From Zeugodacus cucurbitae (Eukaryota; Arthropoda; Insecta; Diptera; Tephritidae), in assembly GCF_028554725.1 (NCBI RefSeq), contig NC_071671.1, forward strand, positions 68,876,001-68,940,000: DNA of 64,000 nucleotides, written 5' to 3'. Positions 38,101 to 50,865 of the stretch are shown one piece after another (the stretch's first letter is position 1; each line of letters opens with the position of its first letter). A program made the translations under genes and the position numbers. The notes under the pieces were generated by a model. That model saw nothing but the letters and a program-made list of their open reading frames with translations, ran no database searches and was not told where the DNA came from.

Positions 38101-39896
38101 CGGGCGGTGTTTTAATGTGCTTTTAAGATCATAAAATCAAAATAATTGTCAAAGTGCAGCGCTTTCAAAATGAATGGTGTGATATGAGAGAGAGAGACAG
38201 GGTAAACGCGTGCGAGAAATTCGGTTGAGTGAATGTCAAAATGCAAATCAGTCAGTGACAGCGATGGACCGTTAGCGCTTTATTGTTGTTTGCCTGAGCG
38301 GGTTGTCACGTTGTTTATGTGTCAGTTGTCCGTTTTACAGTTACACGCTGTAGCACAGCTGCACTATGCTCGATGCGTAACAAATAATTTCAGTTTTGTC
38401 ACCCTGACATTACAAGTAATTATGTGCTTTCCAAAATCAGAAGTGGAATAAATGGCTACCGTTGTTTATGGACTGTGGAGGTATGCAGAGAGGATACCAT
38501 ACAACTGCCATAACATAGCGCTCCAACACCCCGGCTGCATGTTTATACAAAATATAAATTTCTTCATAGACAAAAACCCCAACTCTGTGCATATAATTTG
38601 GTTGTATGCCACCCGTTGCGTCAGCTGTGAAAATATCTGCCACGTACACACACCAACAAAGCGAAGTTGAGAAATAACAAATGCAAACAGTGGAGAATAC
38701 GAGAGTGAGGTGCTCACGGTCGCTTGCCGTCAAGCAGCCCACTTAATGAACGTGAAATTGGGCAGGTATTGCCTAGGCGCCTTAAACAGCGCTAAGCTCT
38801 TGATGGTGTGCGCCAGCTTTTCATTACTCGTTTCATTTCATCATCACATTCATTACGAACGCTTCGCTTACAGTGCAGCTGCCTCTTTCTATCTCTCTGC
38901 CTATATCTCTCTCTCTACCTTTCAGCTGCCCCCAATTGTTTTATGCAACATTTCTATTTTATTTTCGCCACTCCGCCCTCTCACCTTCGGTGCGTGAAAC
39001 GCTATCGTGCGTAGAGCTGTAAAGCTTCCCAATTATATTTCAATTAGCCTAAAACTAACGAAACGGTTGGAGGTCTCGGCTTGCTGGAATGGCATGCAGT
39101 TCGCAATCCGACCGAGCAACAGCATGCCACTCAAGCGTAGTTGAGCTATGAAATCTATGCGAACATGCGAATGCCGGCGAGAACCCTTCAACGGTACTTG
39201 TAATAAGCAAGCAGCTCTTTCTTCGGGTTTCCTGTTGTAGAGCCACCTTGAAGGCGCTGAAATCTGCCATTACACACAGGTGAGGTGTTAATTTTATGTG
39301 GAACAAGATATTTTACGGCGAATCCGAAGCCGGCTGTTTTACGCCCAAAATTATGTAAGTTTGCGCAAGTATATTTGTCAGACACTTCATTTAGGTAATG
39401 TCAGAGCACACGTACTTTCAGCATTCTTTCCGCCGCCACCGCTAGGATTATGTGAATTTTGTGCATTGCGTAAATTTTACAATTTAAATTATGAAGCCCA
39501 TAAGATGTTAACTGTAACAACAACAGGTAGGTCGCTGAAAATTTTTCGAAAGCAATTTACCGGGTTCGAGTGCCGCAATTGACGTGCGTAAAGTGCTAGT
39601 TGCGGTCTTAACCCATCGCCAAGTGGGAAAATGTATGAGATTTGAACATGGCGCCAACACGATTTCGCTTTACGTGAATGGCCCTATGTGGATCGCTTGC
39701 GTAAGCTTCTATGAGTGTGTTTATGCGCCGCAAAGTTTTCGTAGAAGGAAATTAAATGCCCTCAATGTCGATAAAAATGTATAATTAATTGCTTTGAGCA
39801 CATCTAAGTGGTTATTTAAGATCCATAATTAAATCGTTTTAATAATGTAATACTAGCAGCTCATTTACATAAATATTAAAAAAGTTTCGTCGAATC

Positions 39897-39911
39897 AAAA
39901 AAAAAAAAAAA
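39897..39911 (+). repeat. Poly(A) run (~15 A)
   Basis: An isolated A-run. No retroelement frame or target duplication was recognised beside it. Confidence 0.7.
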
Positions 39912-42301
39912 CAAATGATAGGCAAACTTCTTGAATATAACTTTGTAATATAACTTTCAATTGTTGGCGTGTTTCGCATGCCTGAAGTAATTAAAGTATC
40001 ATAACTATATTTCGTAAGTTGTAATTGACTATCAGTGACTCGGTGAAATACGTCAAACATTGTCGGTGAGTTTATATAATGAGGTGTTCGAGTTGTACTT
40101 TGGTTACGTACAACTTTCTGGAGTTATTTGGGAATATTTAAATAATACTATCCTGAAGCTTTTAAGAGCTACAGTATGAAAAATTTATGGGTTAAAACTG
40201 GTCCGTGGGTAAAATTTTATATAAGTTGCGACTCTCACGCCCTAGAGTACTAATCTCGAGAGGTATCCGAGTATGATTTCTAGCTTGAGGTCAACTGAGC
40301 CGCTTGAAGTATTGGTCCTTACAATGAATGAAGTTTTTTTGACCTATCGTTATGGTTTACGTACTCACGACACTTCAAACAAGAAGTAAATATACGATGG
40401 AATGTATACTACAGATTTTTCAGGAGGTTAGATCATCTCATTTTGATAAATCGCCCATTTCTTTTGGAACTCATATTCAATGGTATTTTCTACATAGCTA
40501 ATTCTCCGTAAGGAATGCTATAAGTGGAAGTTAAGCATCCGGTGAATTGAATTAGCTTTCGGTCATCCTCAGTCAGTTCTTTAACGTCAGCTGTTTTATA
40601 ACTACATGCCACGAAACCATTTATAAATTTGGATTCACAAAATATTTGGTATTTTTAGAATTTGATTATCTGAGAACTTTCTTTTCCAATTTTGAGGGGG
40701 GGTGAAAACATAAAAATTGTAAGCCTCAATAAAATACGATACATAACCATTTCTAGTCATAAACACCCCCTCCCATTTATTCCGAATGCCTCATGGGATG
40801 CAGTCTTATTTTTCGTCACTATAAAGATGATTTGCAATTTAAATTGCCTAAAATGCCTGAGTTTCAATGCTGCAAATATGATTTGTTTAAATTTACATTT
40901 TTAGGGTTCAACTGACTTGTTCACTGTTGGCTGACGCACCTATTGTAACAGTGATGTTACATGAAAACAATGAGAGAATATTAGAAGTGTTGGAAGTGTA
41001 AGTGACAAATGGTTAAATGTCACGTTTTGTCACGTCACACGATAAAATCGAAACCTAATTATAGGATCTCACACCAATGCGAAAGCAAAGACATACAAAC
41101 TTAATGTGTGAGGCTTAACAAATATTAATTTACACAGTGGCACAGGCTGAGTAGATATCTATATATATGTATATGTACGTCTGAGTTTAATAAGTGAAGC
41201 TCTCTTCAAATAGTCGGTTTCATAGAAATATATTTACATTGGACTATCCAGTGAACCACAAATTAATTTTCGTATCTGAGATTGTTGTGGCATGTGGTCT
41301 AACAGTCACTTTGAGTCTTCATTTGGATGATGCCGATTTTGTTCTCTGGAGGACTCGCATTAAGAATTCGGTCGGATATTCATAGTTATACTTTTGAATG
41401 ATAAAAATGAAGAAGTAAGCTTTGATTTCTTTATAATTTTCCTTAATTCTCCTTGATAAGCTTTTGATAATTAAAGATAACTTCATATTGGTATTTAATT
41501 AAAAAAGATGGTTGGGTATTAACACAACTTTTCTTATATTTACCTATGTAAGTATATAAAGCAATATATGTATATGTATATGTCATTTATGGAAATGTGA
41601 AATGTGCCGTTACTGAAGACGTGCCACAAGCTAACAACAAAATGGGGCTACCAACAAGCTCCCCTACCAACTACTTCAATTAAGTTTATTGCGTTGACAG
41701 TGCGTTTTGTAGCGCTGCCAGCAAATCGGTACGACGATTATTGGTATTGACTGTGTTGTAATGTTTGAAAAGCCTTCGTAACGGTACGAGCGTCAAAGTG
41801 TCAATGTTGAATGTGAACTGGAAGTACAATCACTTATGTAGACTAGGGGGGATTGCGGGATAATTGTCGTCTCCACATCGACAGAGGTGGGTCAACGGCA
41901 ATTGGAACTAGCAACTAACTAGTAATTATCATCGCCACAACAGCTCTCTGCCGCTTGACGTGTGCTTACTTATGTGTTTCTCATCAACTGACAGAGCGGA
42001 AGAGAGAAGCAGAAAAACGTACACACGTACATGTGTATGTTGATCTACTTGTTAACTAAAGCACTGCACGCGAGAGTGGAGACTGAAGTGGCACAGTGGG
42101 ATCTCGAGAAAAATTAACTAGAGTTGTGCGAAGTTCTGAAGGAGATCACTGAAAATTATTATTATAAAATTTTCTACATAATTGCGTCCCTAAAAGTACA
42201 CAGAATACCATACATTCAACAGAAAATAATTTATTTCAGGGCATTGAAAATGAAATCACATCCGTTATGGGCTCTTCCGTTTTTGTGTCTGTGGTTGACA
42301 G

Positions 42302-42493
42302 GATGTAATCAATAGTTGTGACCAAGCCAGACAATGGTTAGCATCCGCCGCAACCACTATCGCCAACGTCAATGCCAATGTTGTGGTCGCTGCCATAAAC
42401 TATCGATGGGAACAATTGCAAATTGTAGCCGAAATGGGTGGACGCGTAACGGTGAGCGCCACGACGAACTTGGCGAGCAGTTCAACTAAGTTG
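42302..42493 (+). CDS. Candidate internal coding exon (M2/ACE-like spacing, unconfirmed)
   Basis: A strong acceptor (tcttccgtttttgtgtctgtggttgacag) is followed by an open frame, INSCDQARQWLASAATTIAN, then VNANVVVAAINYRWEQLQIV and AEMGGRV. There are two good donors in the same phase: gtgagc after 42,451 (50 codons) and gtatgt after 42,493 (64 codons). AR.[YW]L followed about 17 residues later by AA..Y mirrors the N-terminal helix of peptidase M2 (angiotensin-converting enzyme) proteins, a weak resemblance. No HExxH exon was found nearby. Phase 0 at both ends. Confidence 0.4.
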
Positions 42494-43993
42494 GTATGTA
42501 TGAAGTTTACATTCGATTATGGACACAAATGGGAGTTGACCAATAGAAGAAGTGCTTTAAAAGCGGAGCGGCAGGAAACTGGCCAGTCGCTTGTGGTTAA
42601 ATAGAGAGTCGGTAAATCTGTCACACCTAGCCGTAAGAGTCGGATTTTCGCTTGGTGTGGCATACAATTTGTCAATTTTGTGGTTAACTTTGGCTTCGGT
42701 CAGCAGCTGTATAAACATACATCCACGATAGCCATGCCGCATACCGAGGTCGAACCATTGTGTTTGGTAATGGACAAATGGTAGCTGCCTGCAGTTGGAA
42801 GCCGGCGTCATTGAACAATATAGCAATATAGCAGGGCACATTCTTCATTCTTCATAGAAAAGTAATCCTAAAGTATAATTACAATCACTGCAGGCTGCTG
42901 CTGCTGCTGCCAATGTCACTGGGAATGATGGAAAAGGTCTGTCTGTTTGTCGGTTTGTCTCTTACACCAACATTCGTGTGCTTCGGTTCGATTTTGTGTC
43001 GTTGGGTTTTAGCTTGTGTCTGCGCCACCTGCGCCCACTGTCTATGATTAATGCGCCGCTATGTTGTGCCGATGTCTAAACTTTCTTGAATTTTAATTAA
43101 CTCACTCGTTTGCTCATAAGTCTCTTAGCAACCGCGCCAGGCACTAGCGATGGCGTAGTAGGGAGATGGTTGAAACCTATGAGAGACTTTGCAGAGCAGA
43201 GGAAAAAGACACTCCACCTACATGCCTTACACGCTCTCGGTGCGTATGTTGCTCCAACATTCATTTCGTATAGAAATTGACTGAATTTTCTGTTGTACGC
43301 AACGAGCATGTTCCGTTGTTGCATTATTTTAATGCTTGGTTTAATGTTGAACATGGGCTATGCTTTACATAGAACACCCACACACATTCTTACACAGATT
43401 CACAAAGCGTGGAGCCCCTCAAGCCCCAGATACTCGCAGAAAAGGTCTCACCAACATTCAGCTTGATTTACAAATTTCTTTAATGAGGCGACAACATTTT
43501 TAATTAGCGCACCTGTTATTTCTTCGAGAAATAAACTGAAGTAGTGCGGGCATGTTTGGCGCGCTTAATGGGTGGGAAGAAGCGGCAACAGGACCTCCTT
43601 AAGTGCTCTAACGCACTGTTATTGCTTTCACCAGAATTTTTGCCAGGTGGGTGGCTGTTGTTAGCACGTTGTTTCGTTGGCTCGTAAAATTAATTTGCAA
43701 CTTGTAGTTGTAGCTCTGCCTCAAAGCGAACTACCGCCAACCCCAACTATCACTGTTCTTGTTAGTTATGCAAGAATTACAGTTATTAGCAACACATATT
43801 CAATTATACTCCACTTTCATATACGATGACACTCTTAGCCCTCTGAGGTGCAATTTGTGGTCACCCAGCATGCTTGTACTCTTCTATTCTAATGTTCCCT
43901 TTCAATGAAAGTTGTTACATTTTTGGAACTGAATTTCGGGAACTGTTGGCGCATTTATTTGTTTTTGGGTAGGATTTGTCGAAGAAAAATGTA

Positions 43994-44215
43994 TCAAAAG
44001 TATGAGTTAAGTATTGAGAGAAAAGATGGGGATGACCCTGGTACCACTTTGCTGATAGAGGTGATGATGTTACGAGTCACGTTGTACTGTTCAACCTTTA
44101 AAAAGAAATTGGTATCGGTTGGCAACACTGCTTCCATACAACTCATAAGTTTACAGTCTGCGGTATCGACCTTATGTAGCTTGTGGCAACAAATTTCTAA
44201 GTGTTCTTCAACAAG
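43994..44215 (-). CDS. Unidentified Cys-containing open segment
   Basis: After a cataactttcag acceptor-like site at 44,216 the minus strand reads LVEEHLEICCHKLHKVDTAD, then CKLMSCMEAVLP, YNVTRNIITSIS and SPSFLSILNSYF-stop. Four cysteines and one NVT sequon are visible. No ATG lies in this frame. Not recognised; it does not fit the six-cysteine spacing of odorant-binding proteins. Confidence 0.18.
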   Translation of the reverse strand, partial: LVEEHLEICCHKLHKVDTADCKLMSCMEAVLPTDTNFFLKVEQYNVTRNIITSISKVVPGSSPSFLSILNSYF

Positions 44216-45452
44216 CTGAAAGTTATGTTCTGACAGATGGAGCGTCAAATCAAACAAAGCACATACACGATTTTAAAGATCAACAAACAACCGGTAAATG
44301 GTGGCCCAACACATTCTCTCTTCAACTGCAGCTACAATATACTTCTTTCTTGCAACAAAGTCATGTTTTTTTTGTTTTTGTTTTGCCATGGGTATACCCA
44401 ATTCTTTCATTATTGCTGATAGATACCAAAATTGCATCAATATCATTTGCTCGAACAATGCCAGCCTGCCATTTTAGCTCATCTAACTGGTATGGCAATT
44501 ATTGCTTTGATTGTTGTTTTTGCTTTTGTTGTTGTCGTTGTTATTGTTCTTACAGTTATGTACATATTTGCTTGTTTCTTTGTAAACTGGAGCGTATGTT
44601 CCTTTCCGACTGTCGGTATCTTTAAATGAGCCGCAAATACACGAGCACTAGAGCGTCCACATTTACAGTACAGTACAGTTGTTGCAGAGCAAGGAAGCGG
44701 GTGAAAGAGAGCGGAACAAGTACTTACTAATGACACATTGGCATGTAGCTGTGTGATTGTTGTACTCATTTAACGGTATTCCCTCCATGCGGCTATGTTT
44801 TATGGGTATGCTAAGTTACGCATTGTGCTCCATATGGTTTCGACGTTCCCTCGCTTCCCCCGTTGTCAGCTGGTTGCCTCGCAGTGCACGGCGTTAAACT
44901 CCCTACTGCCATTAAAGCAATTGCCAACGTTTATGGACTGATTTAATAGAAACTAAACGATGTGGGTTAATGGGGAGTATAACAAGCAAGTGCCGATCGC
45001 GCGTTGCAACAACGAGTGAATGGGAATCAAAATTACGAACTGGGCGGTGAACAGGCAGATTACAGCAGTGTGTGTTCCATTCAAAAAAGAACAATTATGT
45101 AGTACAGTACTGTTTTCTCTAATTTCGAATCCGGCACTCCAGTGCGCAGCCAAACTGAAATGGCTCCACACACACTCTCTGCTGGTTTCGGCTGAAATTC
45201 ATTTAATTCCCTTCCGGCCGGTTGAATACCAAGTGTTCCAGCGCGCACGCCAAAGTGACTGACTGACTGACAACTGGAATGTTTGTTTGTAAACACAGAT
45301 GTGTCTGTGTGCGTTGTTCACTTTCGGAATGCCAAACACTGTGCCGCCATTGCTTGATTTACTCGCCAAACAATAATAAGTGGGTCGCAGCTAACCCCCG
45401 GATTTGCAGCGACGTGCAGCGCTGCATCGCCAATAACACTGCCGTTAACTTA

Positions 45453-45471
45453 TGTTGTTGTTGTTGTTGTG
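45453..45471 (+). repeat. (GTT)n microsatellite
   Basis: Six GTT units; similar runs lie at 8,876-8,892 and 50,207-50,220. CAA/GTT triplet runs are typical of fly non-coding DNA. Confidence 0.9.
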
Positions 45472-46901
45472 GCACACACTCACTTTGCAAAACATTACCA
45501 CACCGACAACACTGCTATACACCAGCTGCCAGCGGCAGGTTGACACTGCCTTTGATGCTGCGGCTGTTACCATTATTGCTATTGTTGTTGTTCGAAGCCT
45601 GTAAATTTACTGTTGCTAAGAGATAGCACCAGCGATGAGCATTCAAATGGCTTTTTTTCTCTTGCTGTTTTTGTTGTTTGCTGTTAATGCGTTCGCCATG
45701 GCATACGACAACAATAACAAGGGTTGAAATTGAAGTCTAAACAAATATAAACAACATTAAGTAAACACGTCATTATGTGCCGTTATGCAGGCTAGCTCAT
45801 TCAATGACTCGCTCATCCACTTCAACTACAAAGCCACACACCCCCGCTGGAGTCATTCATACCAACATACACTCATCCTTAGCATTTAGTCATTTAGTCT
45901 GCCGTTGCAACTAAAGCCGTGTGGCATGTTATTATCCTGTAAGTTTATGAGCTGCAACAAATTCGAAAATGTCAAATTAAACATTGCGACACAGCCCTGC
46001 ACCGCCCCACTGTCCGTCGGCCTGTCGCTTGCGATTGCCATTGAACGCAGCAAAGGCAAACAAAAAGTTTAATTTTAAGCCGAACTTTGATTTTTAAATG
46101 TGTCTGATTGCCTGGATGTGCAGACTGCTCTCGGTGTTAATTACACTGCACTGTGTCGCTGTGTGTGTTGGACGTGCCATAAGCGATAATCACACTCACT
46201 CACACTGATGCACAGTTAAATAGTTGAAATATGGAAATGAGTTTGCACTAATTGAAAACGATTTTAATAGCAACATGCTGAGTATTGTTGCACATTTTCT
46301 GTAAATCACCGAAATAAGCCGATTAAAATTCAAGTAAATTTGCTAATGTACAGGGTGCCACATACAGGGTGTTTAGATGCGAATGTTGTTATTTATTGAG
46401 GTGATAATTACGGGATGTCTCCCATAATACATAATAATATATAAATTATTGAAATATGCATTTTTAAATCTGTACTTTCTCTCTTTCCTCTTTACTTCTC
46501 TGCAGGTCAGTTTTACTTACGAATAAAAATGTAGAGATATGGATGTATTCATCTGATCGTAATATTTAGCTTTATAAGCAGTACAGTGTTATATTTGTGA
46601 TTTGTATATAAATTACAAATTTTTTATAGAGAAACTGATGCACGATATATAGAATACATATTTGTTCGAAGCAGATTTCATGCGTAGATAAAAAATATGC
46701 CAGAATATGATCAAATAGAAAATATAATCAGCATGAAATCAGTAAGCGTTTAACAGTTACTAACTAATAGAATAATTATTTAGAGTACAGGAATTTTAAC
46801 GATTAAAATTTATTAATATAATTGCTAAGAAGAGATTTCTTTAAGTACCATCATTTTGAACTCAAATTTTAAACAAATATTGATACTTAAAGATACTAAA
46901 G

Positions 46902-46923
46902 TTAAGTTAGGTTAGGTTAGGTT
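46902..46923 (+). repeat. Short (TTAGG) array
   Basis: gttaagttaggttaggttag then gttg: about three to four TTAGG units. This is the insect telomere motif, but flies lack telomerase repeats. Such tracts in Diptera usually mark ends of dispersed repeats. The non-coding sequence to about 47,400 may belong to one. Confidence 0.5.
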
Positions 46924-48369
46924 GTTTGGGTGTTCTCCAGGAGGACAGTCTTTTGTGAAGTCAGGATTTCCCACTTGATTAGTTATTAAGACTCGACAAA
47001 AACCCTGTACCAGAAACAAATCTGATATTTCACCTATATTTCCGCTAGTTCGCGTCCGCTAACATTTTTTATCTGACAGCGTAAATTCTGATGGGACAAT
47101 GGTCAGTTAGATCTAGCGACTGCGCGATATGTGGTGATAGTCTCGAAACTTAAAAATTTCGGCATTTGCTTCGATTGAGATATATTTGAGTCACAAAAAA
47201 TGTTAAGGAAATTTAAAGATTTGTCTGGAAAATGTTTAGGCCCCGTCTTGGTTTTGCGATAGATTCAGATATCTTTATCACACATATTGTCTGGAGCTCT
47301 GAAATCTCTTAGAATCGGACGCCACGCAAAGTAAAGATCAGAGTGTGGCCTAATTACTTCGATTGTGTAACAAAAACTACGGTTTAAATGATTATGTAGC
47401 CAACCAACGCCGTACACATGACACTAGGAGTTAACAACCAAAGCTGTGCTACATTCATTATTAATTTTCTTGATAACCGTAAGAAATTTTGTATAGACAT
47501 TTGTTCATCCAAGGACTTACAAAGTGTTGGAGGGAAAGGGTAAATTTTAACGTTACAAATCAAACGGCGAATGGAGCTGCTGAAAACATTAATAAACTTG
47601 GCTGCAAATTAAGCACCGGCGAATTTATTATGTAAATGAACATTTTGCAATACAAAAACAATACCAACAACAACGCTTTTAATGGACTTCCTGGTATAAC
47701 TGTTGGCTGTGGCATAAGGAGTCTCTGATTTATGGATTTCTAATTGATTTCAGCTTAATTTCAATTGAAGAAACAAGAGGCAGGCATTTAGGTTGGCAAA
47801 ATTACTTGCACCGTTGTTGGGGTAGAGCAAAGCACTAATTTCAACGGGGCACAGGTGTGCATACATAAATAACGGCAATTGATTTTCCAGTGTCCATAAA
47901 TATTAAATAATCTACAGAGCAATTAGTTTTACGGTAAACTCGAAACGGAAATGCATTACTTATACAACAACGACCATTATTGGGAAAAAGTTAATATTTA
48001 TTGAGCCAAAAAGGCATGCGACAGAATTTATTATAATAAACGACTTAAGCAGGAAGTGTTGCACGCTTGTTGGTGTTGTTGTTTGTGTGTTTTTAAACTA
48101 TTTCATTTACGTTTTTAGCCTTGCAATACACACAATGTACGCTGCGGTGCTGTTATCCACAATTCCAACTAATTTCCAGCGATTATCTTAGCCACTTTGT
48201 ATGCTTTATATGTGCCACACAGAAGTTGCAACATCAGCAACGGCAGCAGACAGCATCACGCTCGATCGCAATATCTGTAAACGCTGCGATTTGTTTCTTT
48301 TTTGTGTACGTGCAACACGAAGGACATCACATGCAGCCTGCAATTCACTCCAACCCAACCATGCAATGG

Positions 48370-48388
48370 GTGTGTGTGTGTGTGTGTT
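48370..48388 (+). repeat. (GT)n microsatellite
   Basis: About nine GT units. Confidence 0.9.
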
Positions 48389-49547
48389 GCATAATTGTAG
48401 CTACTTTTGCTTATGCTCCAATAGCTGAGAGCAATATGTAGGCTGCATGAGTTGCAATGCCTGTCTGTGGTTCTTTCAGAGGGACGAGTCACAAAAGGGT
48501 TTCACTGCCTGTTGTGGGACTTATCAGCTGCGGCAACAACTTTCACTTAGCAATATCAACAGTGAACTTAACCGCAGCAACAAAAGCAACGACAACAGCG
48601 ACATGCAGCACGACGACGCTTAGCTGCCTTGCCCCAAATAGAACGTTGTTGTCTCTTTATGCTTGCCACAACATTTATGTGTCGTTTGTGGCAAAATACA
48701 AGTGGGTGTGCATGTAATTCTATCTAAAGGAAATGCTTTAGACAGTTCTTAGTGAATGTGTATGTTTGTGTCGTGTTCCTAGATTGGTTAGAACGTATGT
48801 CGCTGTGTTGTTGGCTGCTTTGTGGCACATTGCAATGTAAATTAAAAATATAATCGTCTCATAGTATGTCATGACGTTTGCCAACGGCCGTTATGGCCAA
48901 AAACAAAAGACAAAAGTGACAGTGACAGTTACATGCATGCATATAACTGGAACATAAATATAAAAAAAAAACAATAACAATAATAACAACAACCGAAATT
49001 GCAGTAGTTGCCATGTATTGCTACAGTAGCTGCAATGACATTTCCCGTTCTGCTGCAATCCATTTTGGTAACCGTAAGCACCCGTCAAAGCCCTTAGTTA
49101 GAACTAGTCCCTGCACTTAAATGGGCCAGCTCCCAATTCGGCTCGCTGTTGCTGTTGCTGGCCAATGCTGTGCTTGCTTGCGGTTGGGCAACGCCACTGT
49201 CAGCGTCATCGCTTGCCACACCGGCTCTTGCTTTTCGTTTTCGCTTCTCCTTTTGCTGCCGTGTTGCGCTCTGGCTTATCTAAATGCGACCGGTACACAC
49301 CGGCACACGATAATTCACTCGCCCTTCACCCCTTTTGCGGGTGGTGCAAACACCAGTACATCCTCCACCGACCATCACAGAGGCCTACAGATAAGTAAAT
49401 GTGCGCCGGTTTAGTTGTCCTCCTTTTAGCTGGCAGCCAACAGCTGATCAAGTTGAAAAGGTAATGCGCCGGCAGTAGTGAAAGAAGCTTTTCATCTGCT
49501 CAACATTTGTACGTTTCCCTTGGGTGTGTTTTTCTACTGGTGGGTGT

Positions 49548-49814
49548 ACAGTGGGACGAAGTGGATGAAATGGTAAACGAAAATAACACTCTTGGAATAT
49601 ATTTAATTTTTTTTTTTTTAAACATAAATAATACTCTCAAGTCCAAAAAATTGAGGATAATTCGATTTTCTCCTCCTTTCTATAGTTTAAATGAAAGAAA
49701 TTTGATTTAAAGTGATTTTATAAGTCGGTTGAGAATTACAGCGATCTTCGAATGAGAGTATATCTTCACTAAACCACTTTATATTTTTTATAATCCTGCT
49801 TTTTGTCCCACTGT
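49548..49814. mobile_element. Candidate small inverted-repeat element (MITE-like)
   Basis: ACAGTGGGAC at 49,548-49,557 is repeated in inverse orientation (GTCCCACTGT, 49,805-49,814). Beyond it, GAA on one side corresponds to AAA on the other. The 267 bp between the arms are distinctly AT-rich (poly-T at about 49,607-49,620), unlike the GC-richer flanks. CAGTG-type ends are common in hAT-like MITEs. No clear target duplication was found (TGGGTGTA against TGCGTCTG). It has no coding capacity. Confidence 0.5.
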
Positions 49815-50716
49815 GCGTCTGCCGCCTTGCTATATTGGCGTTACAAGAGCGCATTAAAATGCCGTGAAGAGTGCGGAGTGAGGGTTGGCATGTGCCAAAG
49901 TTAATGTTCTTATTTATTAATGCCTTTTACAGTTCGCACACCCTCTACACATAAGTGCCTGAATGCTCGGGTGCTTATCAAAGCGACGGCATACACAAGT
50001 TTAATTTTTTATCTCAAAAGATGGTGTCGCTTGAGTTTGGTTTGGTTTTACAATTTCGTGCCATTTAAGGGGGTCCTGATGTAAGGGAAGTGGGGTTGTC
50101 TGCCGCAACTGCCGCCAGTTTTGCATTTTTGAACGCATTTCATTTGGGATTCACATGAAAGTTCAATTGCTTGCGGTTGTCGTATTATGATTGCATGTTG
50201 TTGTCATTGTTGTTGTTGTTGCAAATGTGTTGCATAGCAAATAAGCGAAATAAAAAATGATAAAGTAATGATGTTCTTCGAATTCGTCACTGCAAAATAA
50301 TTGTTGTTTTTATTGTCGGCTGCTGTTGTTGTTGCTATTGTTGTAATTGTTGTCATCATGTGAACACATGTTGCTGACATAAAACGACAAAAGTCGCTCA
50401 AAGCTGTAAAGCGATTTTGCGTGCTTGGAGGGGCGTTTCGAAAGATTTGCCGCTGATAAGAAATTACCGAAGCCGTCGCCGCACCCGTTGCGGTCTAGCT
50501 GAAATAAATTGGTTGTGGGGTTGCTGGGGCGCATAAGCACATAACAACATGAGTTGGACTCAAAAGTAAAGAACAAATTTCAAATTAAAACTAAGATTTT
50601 CTGCCACGACACAGATAACTCCCTGTTGTTACTCCATGTTGTTATTGTAATTATTATGGAAAGTTATGCATCGTGTGTTCTTATTGATATGGTTATTCTA
50701 GTTTCTAAGCACATAC

Positions 50717-50865
50717 CTGTGTTAGCTGCGACGACGCGTAATAGGATATTCGCGAGGGACAGATCGACTCTGGTTTGGAGTAAATTGTATCGCCGATCTG
50801 ATCGCCGCCCAGGGGCAGTAAGGCGGTGGCGTAGGGTGAGGGTGTCGGCGTGGAGCTGCGAAATC
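50717..50865 (-). CDS. RYK-like exon E: cytoplasmic linker before the (unseen) kinase
   Basis: 149 nt, acceptor ...tttttgcag, donor gtatgtgc. It encodes FRSSTPTPSPYATALLPLGG, then DTIYSKPES, and ends RISYYASSQLTQ in phase 0. Joining to exon D through the single leftover A keeps the frame open. The next exon should start in phase 0 and lead towards a kinase glycine loop. I found no kinase motif (glycine loop, catalytic HKD/HRD-type motif or DxG-type motif) in the minus-strand frames I inspected below this point. Confidence 0.85.

Larger units (their letters stand above)
31072..42301. other. No firm gene; may be intron or intergenic
   Basis: If the exons below 31,071 belong to the gene whose exons begin at 52,637, this is part of a ~19.6-kb intron. 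It contains the 59-bp tandem repeat (34,075), the open frame at 34,802 and microsatellites (GA-rich at about 38,188). No kinase exon was recognised on the minus strand. Confidence 0.5.
42494..50716. other. No firm gene
   Basis: Contains GTT/GT runs, the TTAGG tract with possible repeat sequence to about 47,400, the Cys-containing frame near 44,000 and the small inverted-repeat element at 49,548. The rest looks like intronic or intergenic DNA. Confidence 0.5.

Noticed and set aside
42250..42315. Plus-strand ATG with MKSHPLWALPFLCLWLTGC, looks like a lipoprotein or secreted leader
   Set aside because: It ends at once in a stop and lies on the pyrimidine tract of the splice acceptor at 42,301. 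The hydrophobic codons are explained by that tract.
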